Of a DNA stretch of 64,000 bases, positions 9,142-17,387 are shown one piece after another. Position 1 is the first letter of the stretch, and each line of letters starts with the position of its first letter. The translations under genes and the position numbers were made by a program. Location of the stretch: positions 372,001-436,000 of the forward strand of contig CAVTEI010000007.1 of assembly GCA_963733765.1 (NCBI GenBank), written 5' to 3'. The DNA is from DATKAS01 sp963733765 (lineage in GTDB: Bacteria > Actinomycetota > Acidimicrobiia > Acidimicrobiales > DATKAS01). The notes beneath the pieces are model-generated. The model had not been told where the DNA came from, did no database searches, and saw nothing but the letters and a program-made list of their open reading frames with translations.

Positions 9142-10329
9142 GGCCGAGCAGCGCCTCACCCGTGGGCTGCGTCGTCGACCAGCCGGGATCGAGGCGGGGG
9201 CGCGGAGCGTGACCGGAGCCCCGTCTCGCTCATCCAGCTCCCAGAGCACCGCGGGACGGGTGCCGTGCCATCGCACCGCGAACGACAGTCGACCAAAACG
9301 AGTCGGCACGTCGTGCGCTGCGATGTTCTCACCGTGCCACTCCTTCGCCGGAGAAGGAAGGAGAAGCAACTCACGTCCTCCGCCGGGTGCATGGGTGACG
9401 ACCATCTGTCGCACAGTCGCAACGACGTCGGCAGGGTCAGACCGGTCGGCGTCGGGAGCGCAGAGCTTCGCCTGGTCGAGCAGCTGAGCGACGTCGCGAG
9501 CGGCTGTCAGGTCGCCGCCGGCAATCAAAAGGTCGAGCGCGTCGACGAGCGCGACCCCGTCCCTCGACGACATGCCGCTACGACACCTCGCGGCGATCGC
9601 CTGCGCGGCCCGACCTACCTGGTGCGCAGTCTCGCGAGCGAGTGAAGCGGTACCGAGGCGCACTCGCAGGCCGAGAGCGATGAGCATCGCCGCCGGTTCG
9701 ACGTCCTCGACCAGCAGGAGCTGCGATCGGGCGAGGGCGTATCGATCGGGCCACGAGCCCGGCGCGTCGAGTCGCTCGGCCCCCTGGAGCAACGCGTGCC
9801 AGCCGGAGACCACTTGAGCGGCGCTCGGAGCACGATCCGGCCACGTGGTCGACGTGCCGGCGAAGGGCACCGCCACCCGCAGCACGCCGCGATGCGGCAG
9901 CGGGAATCGGGACGCTTCCGCCGGCGGCGCACCTGGCCCAGACGGTCCCGCAACCACCGTGGGTGGACGGGGGGAGATCAGCGTGTGCGCATGTGCTCCG
10001 CGCAGCAGGAACGCGATCGCGACGGGGGCCGGCGAGTCGTTCTCCACCTCGACCATCACGAGACCGTCGCGCTCGGCTATCGCGTAGACGCGCTGGCGCA
10101 CGTCACCGCCGTCGACTCTCAACGCGGTCTCGAACACCGGGGTGCCGTCGCGCGCGGCGTGGCGCACCGCCACCTCCGCGCGGGGATCGCGCCAACGCTC
10201 TGCGCCCACCCACCAGTCCAACCGCCAAGAGCCGTCGGGGGCGCATACTGCCCCGCGCTCGTCGACCTCGGCCCACCCGGGCCGACCGAGCACGCCGACG
10301 GCCCCGCGGATCGGCATGGCGCGCACCAT
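9128..10329 (-). CDS. Conserved-looking protein of unknown function (C-terminal frameshift)
   Basis: About 400 residues and not recognised. The N-terminal part has a Trp-rich segment (SWRLDWWVGAERW) and beta-like repeats suggesting a jelly-roll or antigen-like fold; the C-terminal part is helical. No signal peptide or membrane helix is seen. The frame runs cleanly to about 9195 and then becomes Arg-rich nonsense that would end at 9010, deep inside the mannosidase gene. Adding one base near 9192-9196 restores an ending LDPGWSTTQPTGEALLGL and a stop at 9128-9130, so one base is probably missing. ATG 10329 or ATG 10317 may be the start. It is divergent from cofC, with 12 bases between the starts. 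Confidence 0.75.
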
Positions 10330-10341
10330 AGACTCGCCGCG

Positions 10342-10920
10342 GTGCGCGCCGCCGTGCTGGTGCCCGTCAAGAGCTTCCACCACGCGAAGGTGCGCTTGGC
10401 TTCCGCGCTCGACCCCGCGCGACGAGCCGCGCTTGCGCGTGAGATGGCCGTTGGCGTGCTCGCCGCGTCCCGACCGCTGCCGGTCTATGTGGTGTGCGAC
10501 GACGAGGAGGTCGCGCGGTGGGCGTCGGCCGAGGGAGCCGAGGTGCTCTGGAGTCCGGAGCGCGGGTTGAACGGGGCGGTCGACGACGGCGTGAACGCGC
10601 TCGCGGCCGCCGGCATCGATCGCGTCGTCGTCGCCCACGCGGATCTGCCTCTCGCGATCGACGTTGCGTGGCCGGCACGCCACGATGGCGTCACGCTCGT
10701 GCCCGACCGTCACGACGATGGCACCAACGTGGCCTGCGTACCTGCGAACAGCGGGTTCCGGTTCGCGTATGGCCCCGGATCGTTCCGCCGCCATGGCGCC
10801 GAGGCGAGGCGCCTCGGCCTCCCGCTGCGCGTCGTGCGCGAGCCGACCCTCGGATGGGACGTCGACCTCCCTGCGGACCTCGACCACCCCGGCCTCGCCG
10901 CCACCCTGGCGCGACCGTGA
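10342..10920 (+). CDS. cofC: 2-phospho-L-lactate (or phosphoenolpyruvate) guanylyltransferase, F420 biosynthesis
   Basis: A 192-residue CofC/FbiD-type nucleotidyltransferase that activates phospholactate or phosphoenolpyruvate with GTP on the way to coenzyme F420. It opens with the family stretch VLVPVKSFHHAKVRLA, contains the loop GLNGAVDDGV, the acidic metal/nucleotide site VVVAHADLPLA, and the later NSGFRFAYGPGSFRRH block. It starts at GTG 10342. F420 use is supported within the window by the LLM-class oxidoreductase at 25.6 kb. The PIG-L gene follows 24 bases later on the same strand. Confidence 0.92.
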   Translation: MRAAVLVPVKSFHHAKVRLASALDPARRAALAREMAVGVLAASRPLPVYVVCDDEEVARWASAEGAEVLWSPERGLNGAVDDGVNALAAAGIDRVVVAHADLPLAIDVAWPARHDGVTLVPDRHDDGTNVACVPANSGFRFAYGPGSFRRHGAEARRLGLPLRVVREPTLGWDVDLPADLDHPGLAATLARP

Positions 10921-10944
10921 GCCCGGACCGATGAGCGCGGCGCG

Positions 10945-11715
10945 ATGAGCGACGAACCGGGACAACCCCCGCGTCATTCGGGGCGGGGCCGAGGTCTCAA
11001 CCTGCCCGTGCCGTCAGCCGCACTCGCGATTGGCGCGCATCCTGACGATGTGGAGTTCGGTGCCGGGGGCACGCTCGCAAAGTGGGCCGCGGCGGGTTGC
11101 GTCATCCATCACGTGGTGTGCACAGACGGATCGAAGGGGACGTGGGATGTCACGGCCGACACGTCCGCGCTCGTCACGCGCCGTCAGGACGAACAGCGGG
11201 CGGCAGCGAAGGCCCTCGGGTCACGCGGCGAGGTCATCTTTCTCGGATGGACCGACGGAGAGCTCGACTCCGGCCTGGCCGAAAGAGCTCAGGTCGCCCG
11301 CTGGATCCGCGAGCTGCGACCCGACGTGGTCCTCGGCCATGACCCGTGGCGGCGCTACCGACTCCACCCGGATCACCGCCACGCCGGCCTGCTTGCCTGC
11401 GAGGGCATCGTCGCGGCACGAGACCCCCACTTCTTCCCGGAGCAGGGCGTGCCTCACCACCGTCCGACGCACCTTCTGCTGTGGGAGGCCGACGCCCCGA
11501 ACCACGCGGAGGACGTGACGGCCTCACTCGAGGCGAAGCTGGCGGCGCTCGAATGCCACGCGAGCCAGTTCGAGTCGACGATGCATGCGAGCGGGCCGGA
11601 CGAGCTCGAGAAGCTCGAGGCGTTCCGCTCGCGCGTGCGGCAGCGATTGGGCGAGCAAGGCCGGCGCGTCGGGGTCGCCTATGCGGAGTCGTTCACGCTC
11701 ATCGATCGGCTGTGA
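10945..11715 (+). CDS. PIG-L/LmbE family zinc deacetylase
   Basis: A 256-residue LmbE-like metal-dependent N-deacetylase, the family that removes acetyl groups from N-acetylglucosaminyl or cysteinyl conjugates (MshB, Mca, GlcNAc-PI deacetylase). Zinc ligands are in GAHPDDVEFGAGGT (AHPDD near residue 36) and in LHPDHRHAG. The C-terminal region is shared with family members involved in small-thiol metabolism, but the natural substrate is not determinable. ATG 10945 is chosen; no strong Shine-Dalgarno is visible. Its end overlaps the convergent TIGR03084 gene by 17 bases. Confidence 0.9.
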   Translation: MSDEPGQPPRHSGRGRGLNLPVPSAALAIGAHPDDVEFGAGGTLAKWAAAGCVIHHVVCTDGSKGTWDVTADTSALVTRRQDEQRAAAKALGSRGEVIFLGWTDGELDSGLAERAQVARWIRELRPDVVLGHDPWRRYRLHPDHRHAGLLACEGIVAARDPHFFPEQGVPHHRPTHLLLWEADAPNHAEDVTASLEAKLAALECHASQFESTMHASGPDELEKLEAFRSRVRQRLGEQGRRVGVAYAESFTLIDRL

Positions 11716-12514
11716 ACTGTCCCGGCCGCCGGCCTTCGCCCGGCGGACCGGCAAACGCCTGCGCGATCTCCATCCAGTCGGAGGCAAGCGGTCCCTCGAC
11801 GACGAGCTCGGTGTCGGCGAGGTGCCTTCGTTGGGTTACGACCAAGCAGAAGTCGAGCGCGTCGCCACGTACGACATCGGTCGACGATTCGTTCCACTCC
11901 CACATCGCTCCGCTCGGAGCCACGAGCTCGACTCGCACCTCACCGGTCGGAACCTCGCGTGCGTTCGTCGCATAGCTGAACGGCCGGGCCCGCACCCCGA
12001 TGTGCGCGACATGGCGCAATCGATCGGTGGCCGGACGGACCGCGCCGACCGCGTCGACCACGTCCTGACCGTGCGCCCACGTTTCCATGAGACGAGCAGT
12101 CGCGAACGACATCGCGCTCATCGGCGGGCCGTACCACGGCACACGGAGCTTGGGATCGACGACCGCAAGCTCATCGAGGAGTGCGGTGCGGCCCGCGCGC
12201 CATGCCGCAAGGAGCTCACCGGGTTGCTGCGCGCGCGCCTCGGCGAGTGTGGGGTCGCCGTCGTTCGAGCTCATGCCCGACAGCAGCGCCTCGACGGACG
12301 ATGAGAACCTGTCGGGGTCGATGAGCGCCAGCAACGCGGAGCCGTCGAAATACGCGAGGTGACCGATCTGGTCCTGGACGGTCCATCCCGTCGCCGGAGT
12401 GGGACGTGCCCACTCAACTTCGGCGAGCGACGCCACGATCTCGTCGAGCGCCGCATGTTCCGCCGCGAGGTCCCGACAGATCGCTTCCACTCGCGCATCC
12501 TCGCGCGCGGTCAA
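11699..12514 (-). CDS. TIGR03084-type metal-binding protein (DinB/maleylpyruvate isomerase fold)
   Basis: A 271-residue protein of the mycothiol-dependent isomerase/DinB-like superfamily. The N-terminal four-helix bundle carries the metal-ligand motifs WTVQDQIGHLAYFD and METWAHGQDVVDA, giving the usual three-His site; a C-terminal SCP2-like domain follows. Actinobacterial relatives use or sense low-molecular-weight thiols, but the reaction of this subgroup is unknown. The neighbouring PIG-L deacetylase might belong to the same thiol chemistry; that is inference only. It is the last gene before the terminator at 12549. Confidence 0.82.
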   Translation of the reverse strand: MTAREDARVEAICRDLAAEHAALDEIVASLAEVEWARPTPATGWTVQDQIGHLAYFDGSALLALIDPDRFSSSVEALLSGMSSNDGDPTLAEARAQQPGELLAAWRAGRTALLDELAVVDPKLRVPWYGPPMSAMSFATARLMETWAHGQDVVDAVGAVRPATDRLRHVAHIGVRARPFSYATNAREVPTGEVRVELVAPSGAMWEWNESSTDVVRGDALDFCLVVTQRRHLADTELVVEGPLASDWMEIAQAFAGPPGEGRRPGQFTADR

Positions 12515-12548
12515 TGCTCAACACGCAGGCGAAGGAGCGGATGCACAA

Positions 12549-12574
12549 ACGAGGGGCCCTTGCGGGCCCCTCGT
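12549..12574 (-). terminator. Strong hairpin terminator after the HU/H1-like operon
   Basis: A perfect 11-base stem (ACGAGGGGCCC against GGGCCCCTCGT) closes a four-base TTGC loop. On the minus strand the hairpin lies about 30 bases after the H1-like stop and is followed by a weak T-rich stretch (TTTGTGC). It can stop transcription from the HU/H1-like operon before it reaches the TIGR03084 gene. Confidence 0.75.
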
Positions 12575-12602
12575 GAGTGATTCGACCCGTCAGTGTCAGG
12601 GT

Positions 12603-12914
12603 CTACTTCTTCGCTGCAGGCCGCCTTCTTGCCGGGGCCTTGCGCTTGGCGGGAGCCTTGCGCTTCGCAGCTTTCTTCGCCGGCGCCTTCTTGGCGGGCG
12701 CCTTCCGCTTGGCCGGAGCCTTCCGCTTGGCCGGAGCCTTTCTCTTCGCGGCCTTCTTGGCCGGCGCCTTCTTCTTGGCAGCCGCCTTCTTGGCCGGAGC
12801 CTTCTTCCTAGCCGGGGCCTTCTTGGCCGGGGCCTTTCTCTTCGCAGCCTTTCGGGCCGGGGCCTTCTTCTTGGCCGGGGCCTTCCTCTTGACTGCCTTC
12901 TTGGCAGGGCTCAC
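12603..12914 (-). CDS. Histone H1-like Lys/Ala/Pro-rich protein
   Basis: A 103-residue, almost pure low-complexity basic protein made of KAPAKK, KRKAPAK and AKK units, nearly devoid of acidic residues. Such sequences bind DNA without sequence specificity and compact the nucleoid. In mycobacteria and streptomycetes a tail like this is fused to the C terminus of HU (HupB/HupS). Here it is a separate protein encoded 16 bases after the HU stop, with its own GTG start and an AGGAG Shine-Dalgarno about 5 bases upstream. Its frame differs from that of HU, so simple stop readthrough could not produce a fusion. Confidence 0.85.
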   Translation of the reverse strand: MSPAKKAVKRKAPAKKKAPARKAAKRKAPAKKAPARKKAPAKKAAAKKKAPAKKAAKRKAPAKRKAPAKRKAPAKKAPAKKAAKRKAPAKRKAPARRRPAAKK

Positions 12915-12930
12915 GGGTCTCCTCTCTTAG

Positions 12931-13215
12931 CTAACCGTTGAGCTTCTCTTTGAGTGCTTTACTCGCCGAGAACTTCATCGCCGTCGATGCGGCGATCTGG
13001 ACCGGTTCTCCGGTCTGAGGGTTGCGACCAGTACGAGCCGCACGTTGGCTCGCACTGAAGTTTCCGAAGCTCGGCCATCCCACCTTGTCGCCGCGCTTTG
13101 CTGCGTCACCGACATAGTCGAAGAACGCGTCGAGAACTGTCTCGACATCGGCCTTTCGCATGTCGGTCGCCTTCGCAATGGCGTCGACGGTGTCGGCCTT
13201 GCTGACTGAAGCCAC
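12931..13215 (-). CDS. hup: DNA-binding protein HU
   Basis: A 94-residue HU/IHF-family protein that bends and packages DNA as a dimer. It shows the dimer helices at the N terminus (KADTVDAIAKATD), the PSFGNF turn and the DNA-gripping arm RTGRNPQTGEPVQI, and ends KALKEKLNG. The chosen start is GTG 13215 because a perfect AGGAGG lies 5 bases upstream and this gives normal HU length; the longer reading from 13293 adds unrelated residues. It lacks the Lys-rich tail of many actinobacterial HU proteins, which is encoded separately downstream. Confidence 0.95.
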   Translation of the reverse strand: MASVSKADTVDAIAKATDMRKADVETVLDAFFDYVGDAAKRGDKVGWPSFGNFSASQRAARTGRNPQTGEPVQIAASTAMKFSASKALKEKLNG

Positions 13216-13252
13216 CGCTACCTCCTGGTCACAGCGCGTAGCGCCAGGGCAA

Positions 13253-13281
13253 ATCAGAACCGAACTGAGCGCGAAGGTCAA
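13253..13281 (-). promoter_or_regulatory. Candidate housekeeping promoter of the HU gene
   Basis: On the minus strand a TTGACC -35 element (13281-13276) and a TCTGAT -10 element (13258-13253) are separated by 17 bases and lie about 40 bases ahead of the HU GTG. The spacing is ideal for a sigma-70-type promoter. The -10 matches the consensus at only four of six positions. Confidence 0.45.
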
Positions 13282-13358
13282 GCATTTCCGCACATCACCA
13301 CTCTCGCCGCATCATCTCGATACACCAGAGTCCGTGTCAGATTTCGTTGCATCCGCAA

Positions 13359-14576
13359 CTATCTCGGTGGTTCAACCCCCGAAACGCGCCGCATAGCAAC
13401 GAAAGTCAGCACACGCTGACCGATCCTGATCTGTGTCTCGGCGACGATCGCGTCAGGTCGCGAAGGCGCGAGACGCGTCCATTCACGGTCGCCTGGTCTG
13501 CGAATCCACGTGCCCGCGTCAGGTGCACGATCGGCCACGGTGACGTTCCACCCGTCGAGCACAACCTCGGCGTGCGTAGGAACGACGCCGTCTGCCTCCA
13601 GCAGCACGAGTGGACGGACGTCGCCGCGCGACAACGAGCTTGCGAGGTCGGGGTTCGACCCGATGAGGTACCCCGTGTCGAGCGCGTACGCAGACCCGTC
13701 GTCGAGCAACAGGAGTCCGAGCGAAGGCTGCGGACGGTCGACGAGACGAGCGGTGCCGTCGAGCAGTGACCGGCCGCAGTGACCGCAGTGACTCGCGGCC
13801 GGGTTGTTCAGGTGGCCGGCCGAGCAGCGGAGCGCGGCCACCAGGATCGCGTCGGGAGCGGGGATGGGATCGTCGAGCGACGTGGTCGCGACCGGGAGTG
13901 GCGAGGGAGCAACGACCGAGGGCGCCCGCCAGAGGGGTACGGACACGAAGCCGCCTTGGCTCTCACCGGGCTCGAGCGATGGGGCGCGTCCGGGCTCGAC
14001 GTCATCCTCCGCTCCCGTGCCAGCCGCCGCCTCGGACGTCGTGGTGGCGCGACGACGTCCGGACTCGCCGGGAAGTCGATCGCGCTGGGTGAGCCGCAAG
14101 CCGCCACCCGGCACGACTCCGTCGTGGAGGTCGAGCCGAACGTCGCTGGCGGGCTCGGCCGAGCCGAGGGGAACCGCGACGAGCCAGTCGAATCCCTCGT
14201 CGACGAGAAGGTCGACCCATGTGTCGGGGTCAGGCCCGGCGTGACGGCTGACCTGTCCGCCCCGCGCGACGGTCACTTCGACCTCGCCGCACAACACGAC
14301 CTCGACGCCTTCAGCGGATGTGGCGAGCACGCAGAACGACGGACTCGCGGGCATGCGCTCACCGAGGAGGGCGTCGAGCTGGTCGACGAGGATCGCGCCC
14401 GGCTCGTCGATGCGAGCGCTGCCCAACGCGCGACAGGTCGCCAGGAGCTGGTCGACCGCTGCACCGCTGCCGCCGGACAGCGCAAGCAGGGCCACCTCGC
14501 CGAAGCGCGCCACCAGCCCTTCGCCGGGCACCACGGTGAGCTGGAGATCGTCGAGGCGAACGGCGGGCGCGGCCAC
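13359..14576 (-). CDS. FHA-domain protein with zinc-ribbon
   Basis: About 405 residues. The N-terminal half is an uncharacterised beta/alpha region, followed by a disordered acidic/Pro-rich linker. A treble-Cys zinc ribbon (CSAGHLNNPAASHCGHCG) comes next, then a C-terminal forkhead-associated domain with a degenerate core (YLIGSNPDLASSL, THAEVVLDGWNVTVAD). FHA domains bind phosphothreonine, so partnership with the kinase-like protein encoded 8 bases upstream in the same operon is likely. The canonical FHA Arg-Ser pair is replaced by Gly-Ser-Asn, so phosphopeptide binding may be lost. The run to 13359 is continuous. Confidence 0.75.
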   Translation of the reverse strand: MAAPAVRLDDLQLTVVPGEGLVARFGEVALLALSGGSGAAVDQLLATCRALGSARIDEPGAILVDQLDALLGERMPASPSFCVLATSAEGVEVVLCGEVEVTVARGGQVSRHAGPDPDTWVDLLVDEGFDWLVAVPLGSAEPASDVRLDLHDGVVPGGGLRLTQRDRLPGESGRRRATTTSEAAAGTGAEDDVEPGRAPSLEPGESQGGFVSVPLWRAPSVVAPSPLPVATTSLDDPIPAPDAILVAALRCSAGHLNNPAASHCGHCGRSLLDGTARLVDRPQPSLGLLLLDDGSAYALDTGYLIGSNPDLASSLSRGDVRPLVLLEADGVVPTHAEVVLDGWNVTVADRAPDAGTWIRRPGDREWTRLAPSRPDAIVAETQIRIGQRVLTFVAMRRVSGVEPPR

Positions 14577-14584
14577 GGTGACGT

Positions 14585-15388
14585 TCAGGCGGCGAGCAAC
14601 AGCGACCGCAGACGCGTCGCCAGTGCTTCCGCGGTCAAGGGACGTTCGACGGGATCATCCGCGACGCAATCCGCGATGATGCGCGCTTCTGCTGGCGCGA
14701 GCGATCCGCCGAGGCGAGCGGGAGCGACGATCACATGCCGCAGCGCCTCGGTCTCACCGACGTCGGGGACGACGCCGAACAGCGACTGGCCCGTCAGCAG
14801 CCGGTGAAGCGTCGCGCCGAGCGACCACACGTCGGAGGCGCGTGACGGCGCGGCCCCCAGGAGCACCGCGGGATCGGTGAGATCAACCGCGTCGCCAGCC
14901 CGCACGCCCGCTGTCGTACGGCCGGGATCGAGGACGCCGAGAAGTGACGCGTCCGCGAGCTTCGAACATCGCGCCCCGAGCAAGATGTTCGCCGGCGTGA
15001 TGTTGGCGTGCGCGATGCCCGTCTCGTGCAGAGCATGCGCGCCGAGCGCCGCGTCCGCGACGGCTTGCATCACCTCGCGCCGGGCAATCGGACGCGCAGG
15101 TGCGTCGAGCGCTCCGCCCGGGACGAGCTCGGTGACAACTCCGATCGCGCGCTCGACCCTGACGACGTCGAGCGGTCGCGCGAGGTAGGGAGACAGGACG
15201 GAGGCGACGGTCGCGAGCCGATCGGAGGCTCGGGCGAAGTCGTCGTCGGAGACCTCACGATGAAGCACCTTCAGAACGACGTATTCGTCGCTCACGCCGA
15301 GGCGCAACGGGGGTTCGGCGAGAAACGAGCGCCCATGAGAGCCCTCGCCCAACCGCCGCACCAACAAGTAGTCGCCGAACCGCGCCAT
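14585..15388 (-). CDS. Protein-kinase-fold protein lacking catalytic residues (pseudokinase)
   Basis: A 267-residue Hanks-type kinase domain with no membrane or sensor part. The Gly loop (LGEGSHGRSF) and the ATP-anchoring Lys40 (VVLKVL) are present. The catalytic loop reads HANITPANILL, so His-Arg-Asp is His-Ala-Asn129 and the following catalytic Lys is Thr131. DFG is Asp146-Ala-Ser. The C-lobe DVWSLGATLHRLLTG is intact. Loss of the general base and Lys predicts weak or no phosphotransfer, with possible ATP binding. It is co-transcribed with the FHA protein, suggesting a scaffold or signal-relay pair. The anti-sigma and sigma genes lie just upstream on the same strand. Confidence 0.85.
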   Translation of the reverse strand: MARFGDYLLVRRLGEGSHGRSFLAEPPLRLGVSDEYVVLKVLHREVSDDDFARASDRLATVASVLSPYLARPLDVVRVERAIGVVTELVPGGALDAPARPIARREVMQAVADAALGAHALHETGIAHANITPANILLGARCSKLADASLLGVLDPGRTTAGVRAGDAVDLTDPAVLLGAAPSRASDVWSLGATLHRLLTGQSLFGVVPDVGETEALRHVIVAPARLGGSLAPAEARIIADCVADDPVERPLTAEALATRLRSLLLAA

Positions 15389-15469
15389 CGAGGCCTCGCC
15401 AGCCGGTCGGATCGGACGAAAGACGTGTGACCGGCTCCCCGAGAGAGGGTACCGCTCACGCTCGCGCGC

Positions 15470-16131
15470 TCAGTCGACAGGAGCGTCGAGCACGACCTGC
15501 TCAGCGGCATCGGTGACCCACACGCGAGCGGCGTCGTCGAGCGGGAGGGCCGCTGACATCTGCATGTGCCCGTCCCCGCGGAACGTCCCCGCCGCGACCC
15601 GGTCTCCGTCGGACGCGCTCGAGCCACAGCCAGTAGACGTCGTCGGCCTCGGCACCGAGGCCGTCGACATCCAGTGCGATCTGCGTGCCCCAGGCCGCCT
15701 CGGTGAGCTCGACGGTCGCGACCACACCCTGGGGCGCGGTCGAGAAAGCGACGATCTGCGCGTCGGGTCCGTCCGTCCGCGTCGAGAGCGCCAGAACTCC
15801 GGCCAACACAGCGGCAGCACCCGCGACTGCTGCGGCGGCGATGGCCATTCGGCGCCACCTCGCCGCCCGCGCATCGGACCGCCGGAGCTCCCTGACCGCG
15901 GAGACGACACTGGTACCCAACGCCTCGGGGGGGCCCGGAGAATCGGCGAGACGGTCGGGATCGACGAGTTGCAGCGCGCTGTGCCACGGGGGTCAGCTCC
16001 GCCAGCTCCTCGCGACAATGCGGGCAACCCTCGAGGTGGGCAGCGAGACCCGTCGCGCGCACGGGGTCGGGTCGTCCGGCCGCCATCGCGGCGAGCTCAT
16101 TTCTCCAGTCGCGGCACGCGTCAGTCACCAT
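15470..16131 (-). CDS. Anti-sigma factor, zinc-finger plus RskA-like domain (two frameshifts)
   Basis: The intact protein would be about 219 residues and membrane-bound, holding the adjacent ECF sigma factor inactive. The N-terminal zinc-binding anti-sigma domain is visible (AHLEGCPHC, the His-x3-Cys-x2-Cys motif), then one membrane helix (MAIAAAAVAGAAAVLAGVLAL), then an RskA-type extracellular domain ending VVLDAPVD. The frame breaks twice, in a G5 run at 15988-15992 and near 15615. Removing one base at each site joins all domains, and the total length is exactly two bases over a multiple of three. ATG 16131 overlaps the sigma stop by 11 bases. Confidence 0.78.
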
Positions 16132-16657
16132 CAACCCACCCCAGCTCCTCGAGCGCCAAGCGCAACGCTTTCAGGCCGTAGTACACGCGGCTCTTCACGG
16201 TGCCCACCGGCACGCCGAGCTCGGACGCGACCTCCCCATAGGGCCGGCCTCGCACATGCACCTCGACGAGGGCAACGCGATGCTCCGGCGTCACGTTGCG
16301 CAGCGCCTCCTCGACCTGCCACGCAGCGAGTGCCCGGTCGAATTCGTCGACGCCATCGGCCACCTCCGGCGCCCGGGTCGGGTCCGCGGAGAGCATCGGC
16401 CGCACCGCGCGCGCTCGAGCCATGTCGACGACCACGTTTCGGAGGATCGCGAAGAGCCAGGTGCGCAGAGACGCGACGAGGGGGTCGAACCGGTCCGCCG
16501 CCCGCCACGCCCGAACGAATGTCTCCTGTACGGCCTCCTCGGCCAGGGGCGCGTCACCGAGCGATCGGACCGCGGCGCGGTAGAGCTCGCCACCGTGCGC
16601 TCGATACGCGGCGGCAACTGCCGCTTCGTCGCCCAGCGCCAGCGGAACTCGACCCAT
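16121..16657 (-). CDS. ECF-family RNA polymerase sigma factor
   Basis: A 178-residue group-4 sigma factor from ATG 16657; the reading can extend to 16732 without family support. Region 2 (YRAAVRSLGDAPLAEEAVQETFVRAW, RTWLFAILRNVVVD) contacts the -10 element. Region 4 (LGVPVGTVKSRVYYGLKAL) is the helix-turn-helix for the -35 element. It is translationally coupled to its anti-sigma gene, the standard arrangement, and probably autoregulates. Its regulon is unknown; the GNAT gene is divergent, with 82 bases between the two starts. Confidence 0.92.
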   Translation of the reverse strand: MGRVPLALGDEAAVAAAYRAHGGELYRAAVRSLGDAPLAEEAVQETFVRAWRAADRFDPLVASLRTWLFAILRNVVVDMARARAVRPMLSADPTRAPEVADGVDEFDRALAAWQVEEALRNVTPEHRVALVEVHVRGRPYGEVASELGVPVGTVKSRVYYGLKALRLALEELGWVDGD

Positions 16658-16739
16658 CAACGCGAGGCTACGAATCTCGGCTCGGTTCGGTTCACGCAAA
16701 TCGGTTGTGGCCGCTCCGACCGGATCGGACACTTGTCAC

Positions 16740-17387
16740 ATGCGCTCACCCCACTGGCCGCTGTTCGATCTCCGGATCACCACTCCGCGTCTGCAGCTGC
16801 GTCCACCGACCGACGAGGACCTCGCGGATCTGGCGCTGCTCGCGGCCGATGGCGTGCACGCGCCCGACTTCATGCCGTTCTCGATCCCGTGGACCGAGGG
16901 GGGGCCAGAGGTGGCCGCCCGGAACGTCCTCCAGTTCAACTGGCGGCTGCGAGCCGAGTGGAAGCCCGAAGACTGGCACCTGAACCTGGTGACGCTCGTC
17001 GAAGGCGAGGTCGTCGGCAACCAAGGGATCGCGGGGAAGAGCTTCGCAACGGTGAGGAGCGTCGGGACCGGCTCGTGGCTCGGACTTCGGCATCAAGGCC
17101 AGGGCATCGGCAAGGAGATGCGGGCCGCGGTGCTCCACTTCGCGTTCGCGGGCCTCGGAGCGCTCGAGGCCTTGAGCGGCGCCTGGGACGACAACAAGCC
17201 GTCGCTCGGGGTCAGCGCGGCGCTCGGCTACGAGCCGAACGGTGAGCACTTCGGCGCGCGCCTCGACGGCTCCGCCCGGTTGCTCGATCTGCGTCTTCCT
17301 CGGGCGGTCTGGGAAGAGCGGCGCCGCGACGACATCTGCATCGAAGGACTCGAGGGTTGTCTGGCCGAGTTCGGCATCACTGACTGA
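16740..17387 (+). CDS. GNAT-family N-acetyltransferase
   Basis: A 215-residue acetyltransferase of the RimJ/RimL-like GNAT branch, transferring acetyl from acetyl-CoA to an unknown amine. Family features are the N-terminal TPRLQLRPPTDEDLADL block, the CoA pyrophosphate loop RHQGQGIGKEMRAAVL (the Q/R-x-x-G-x-G/A signature) and the later NKPSLGVSAALGYEPNG strand-helix. ATG 16740 is preferred over the upstream 16707. It is divergent from the ECF sigma operon and overlaps the convergent HIT gene by 11 bases. Confidence 0.85.
   Translation: MRSPHWPLFDLRITTPRLQLRPPTDEDLADLALLAADGVHAPDFMPFSIPWTEGGPEVAARNVLQFNWRLRAEWKPEDWHLNLVTLVEGEVVGNQGIAGKSFATVRSVGTGSWLGLRHQGQGIGKEMRAAVLHFAFAGLGALEALSGAWDDNKPSLGVSAALGYEPNGEHFGARLDGSARLLDLRLPRAVWEERRRDDICIEGLEGCLAEFGITD

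Noticed and set aside
12577..12930. Hydrophobic Ala/Phe/Leu-rich plus-strand open frame
   Set aside because: It is the exact antisense of the Lys/Ala/Pro-rich histone-like gene; complementing AAG/GCC codons yields false membrane-like sequence.
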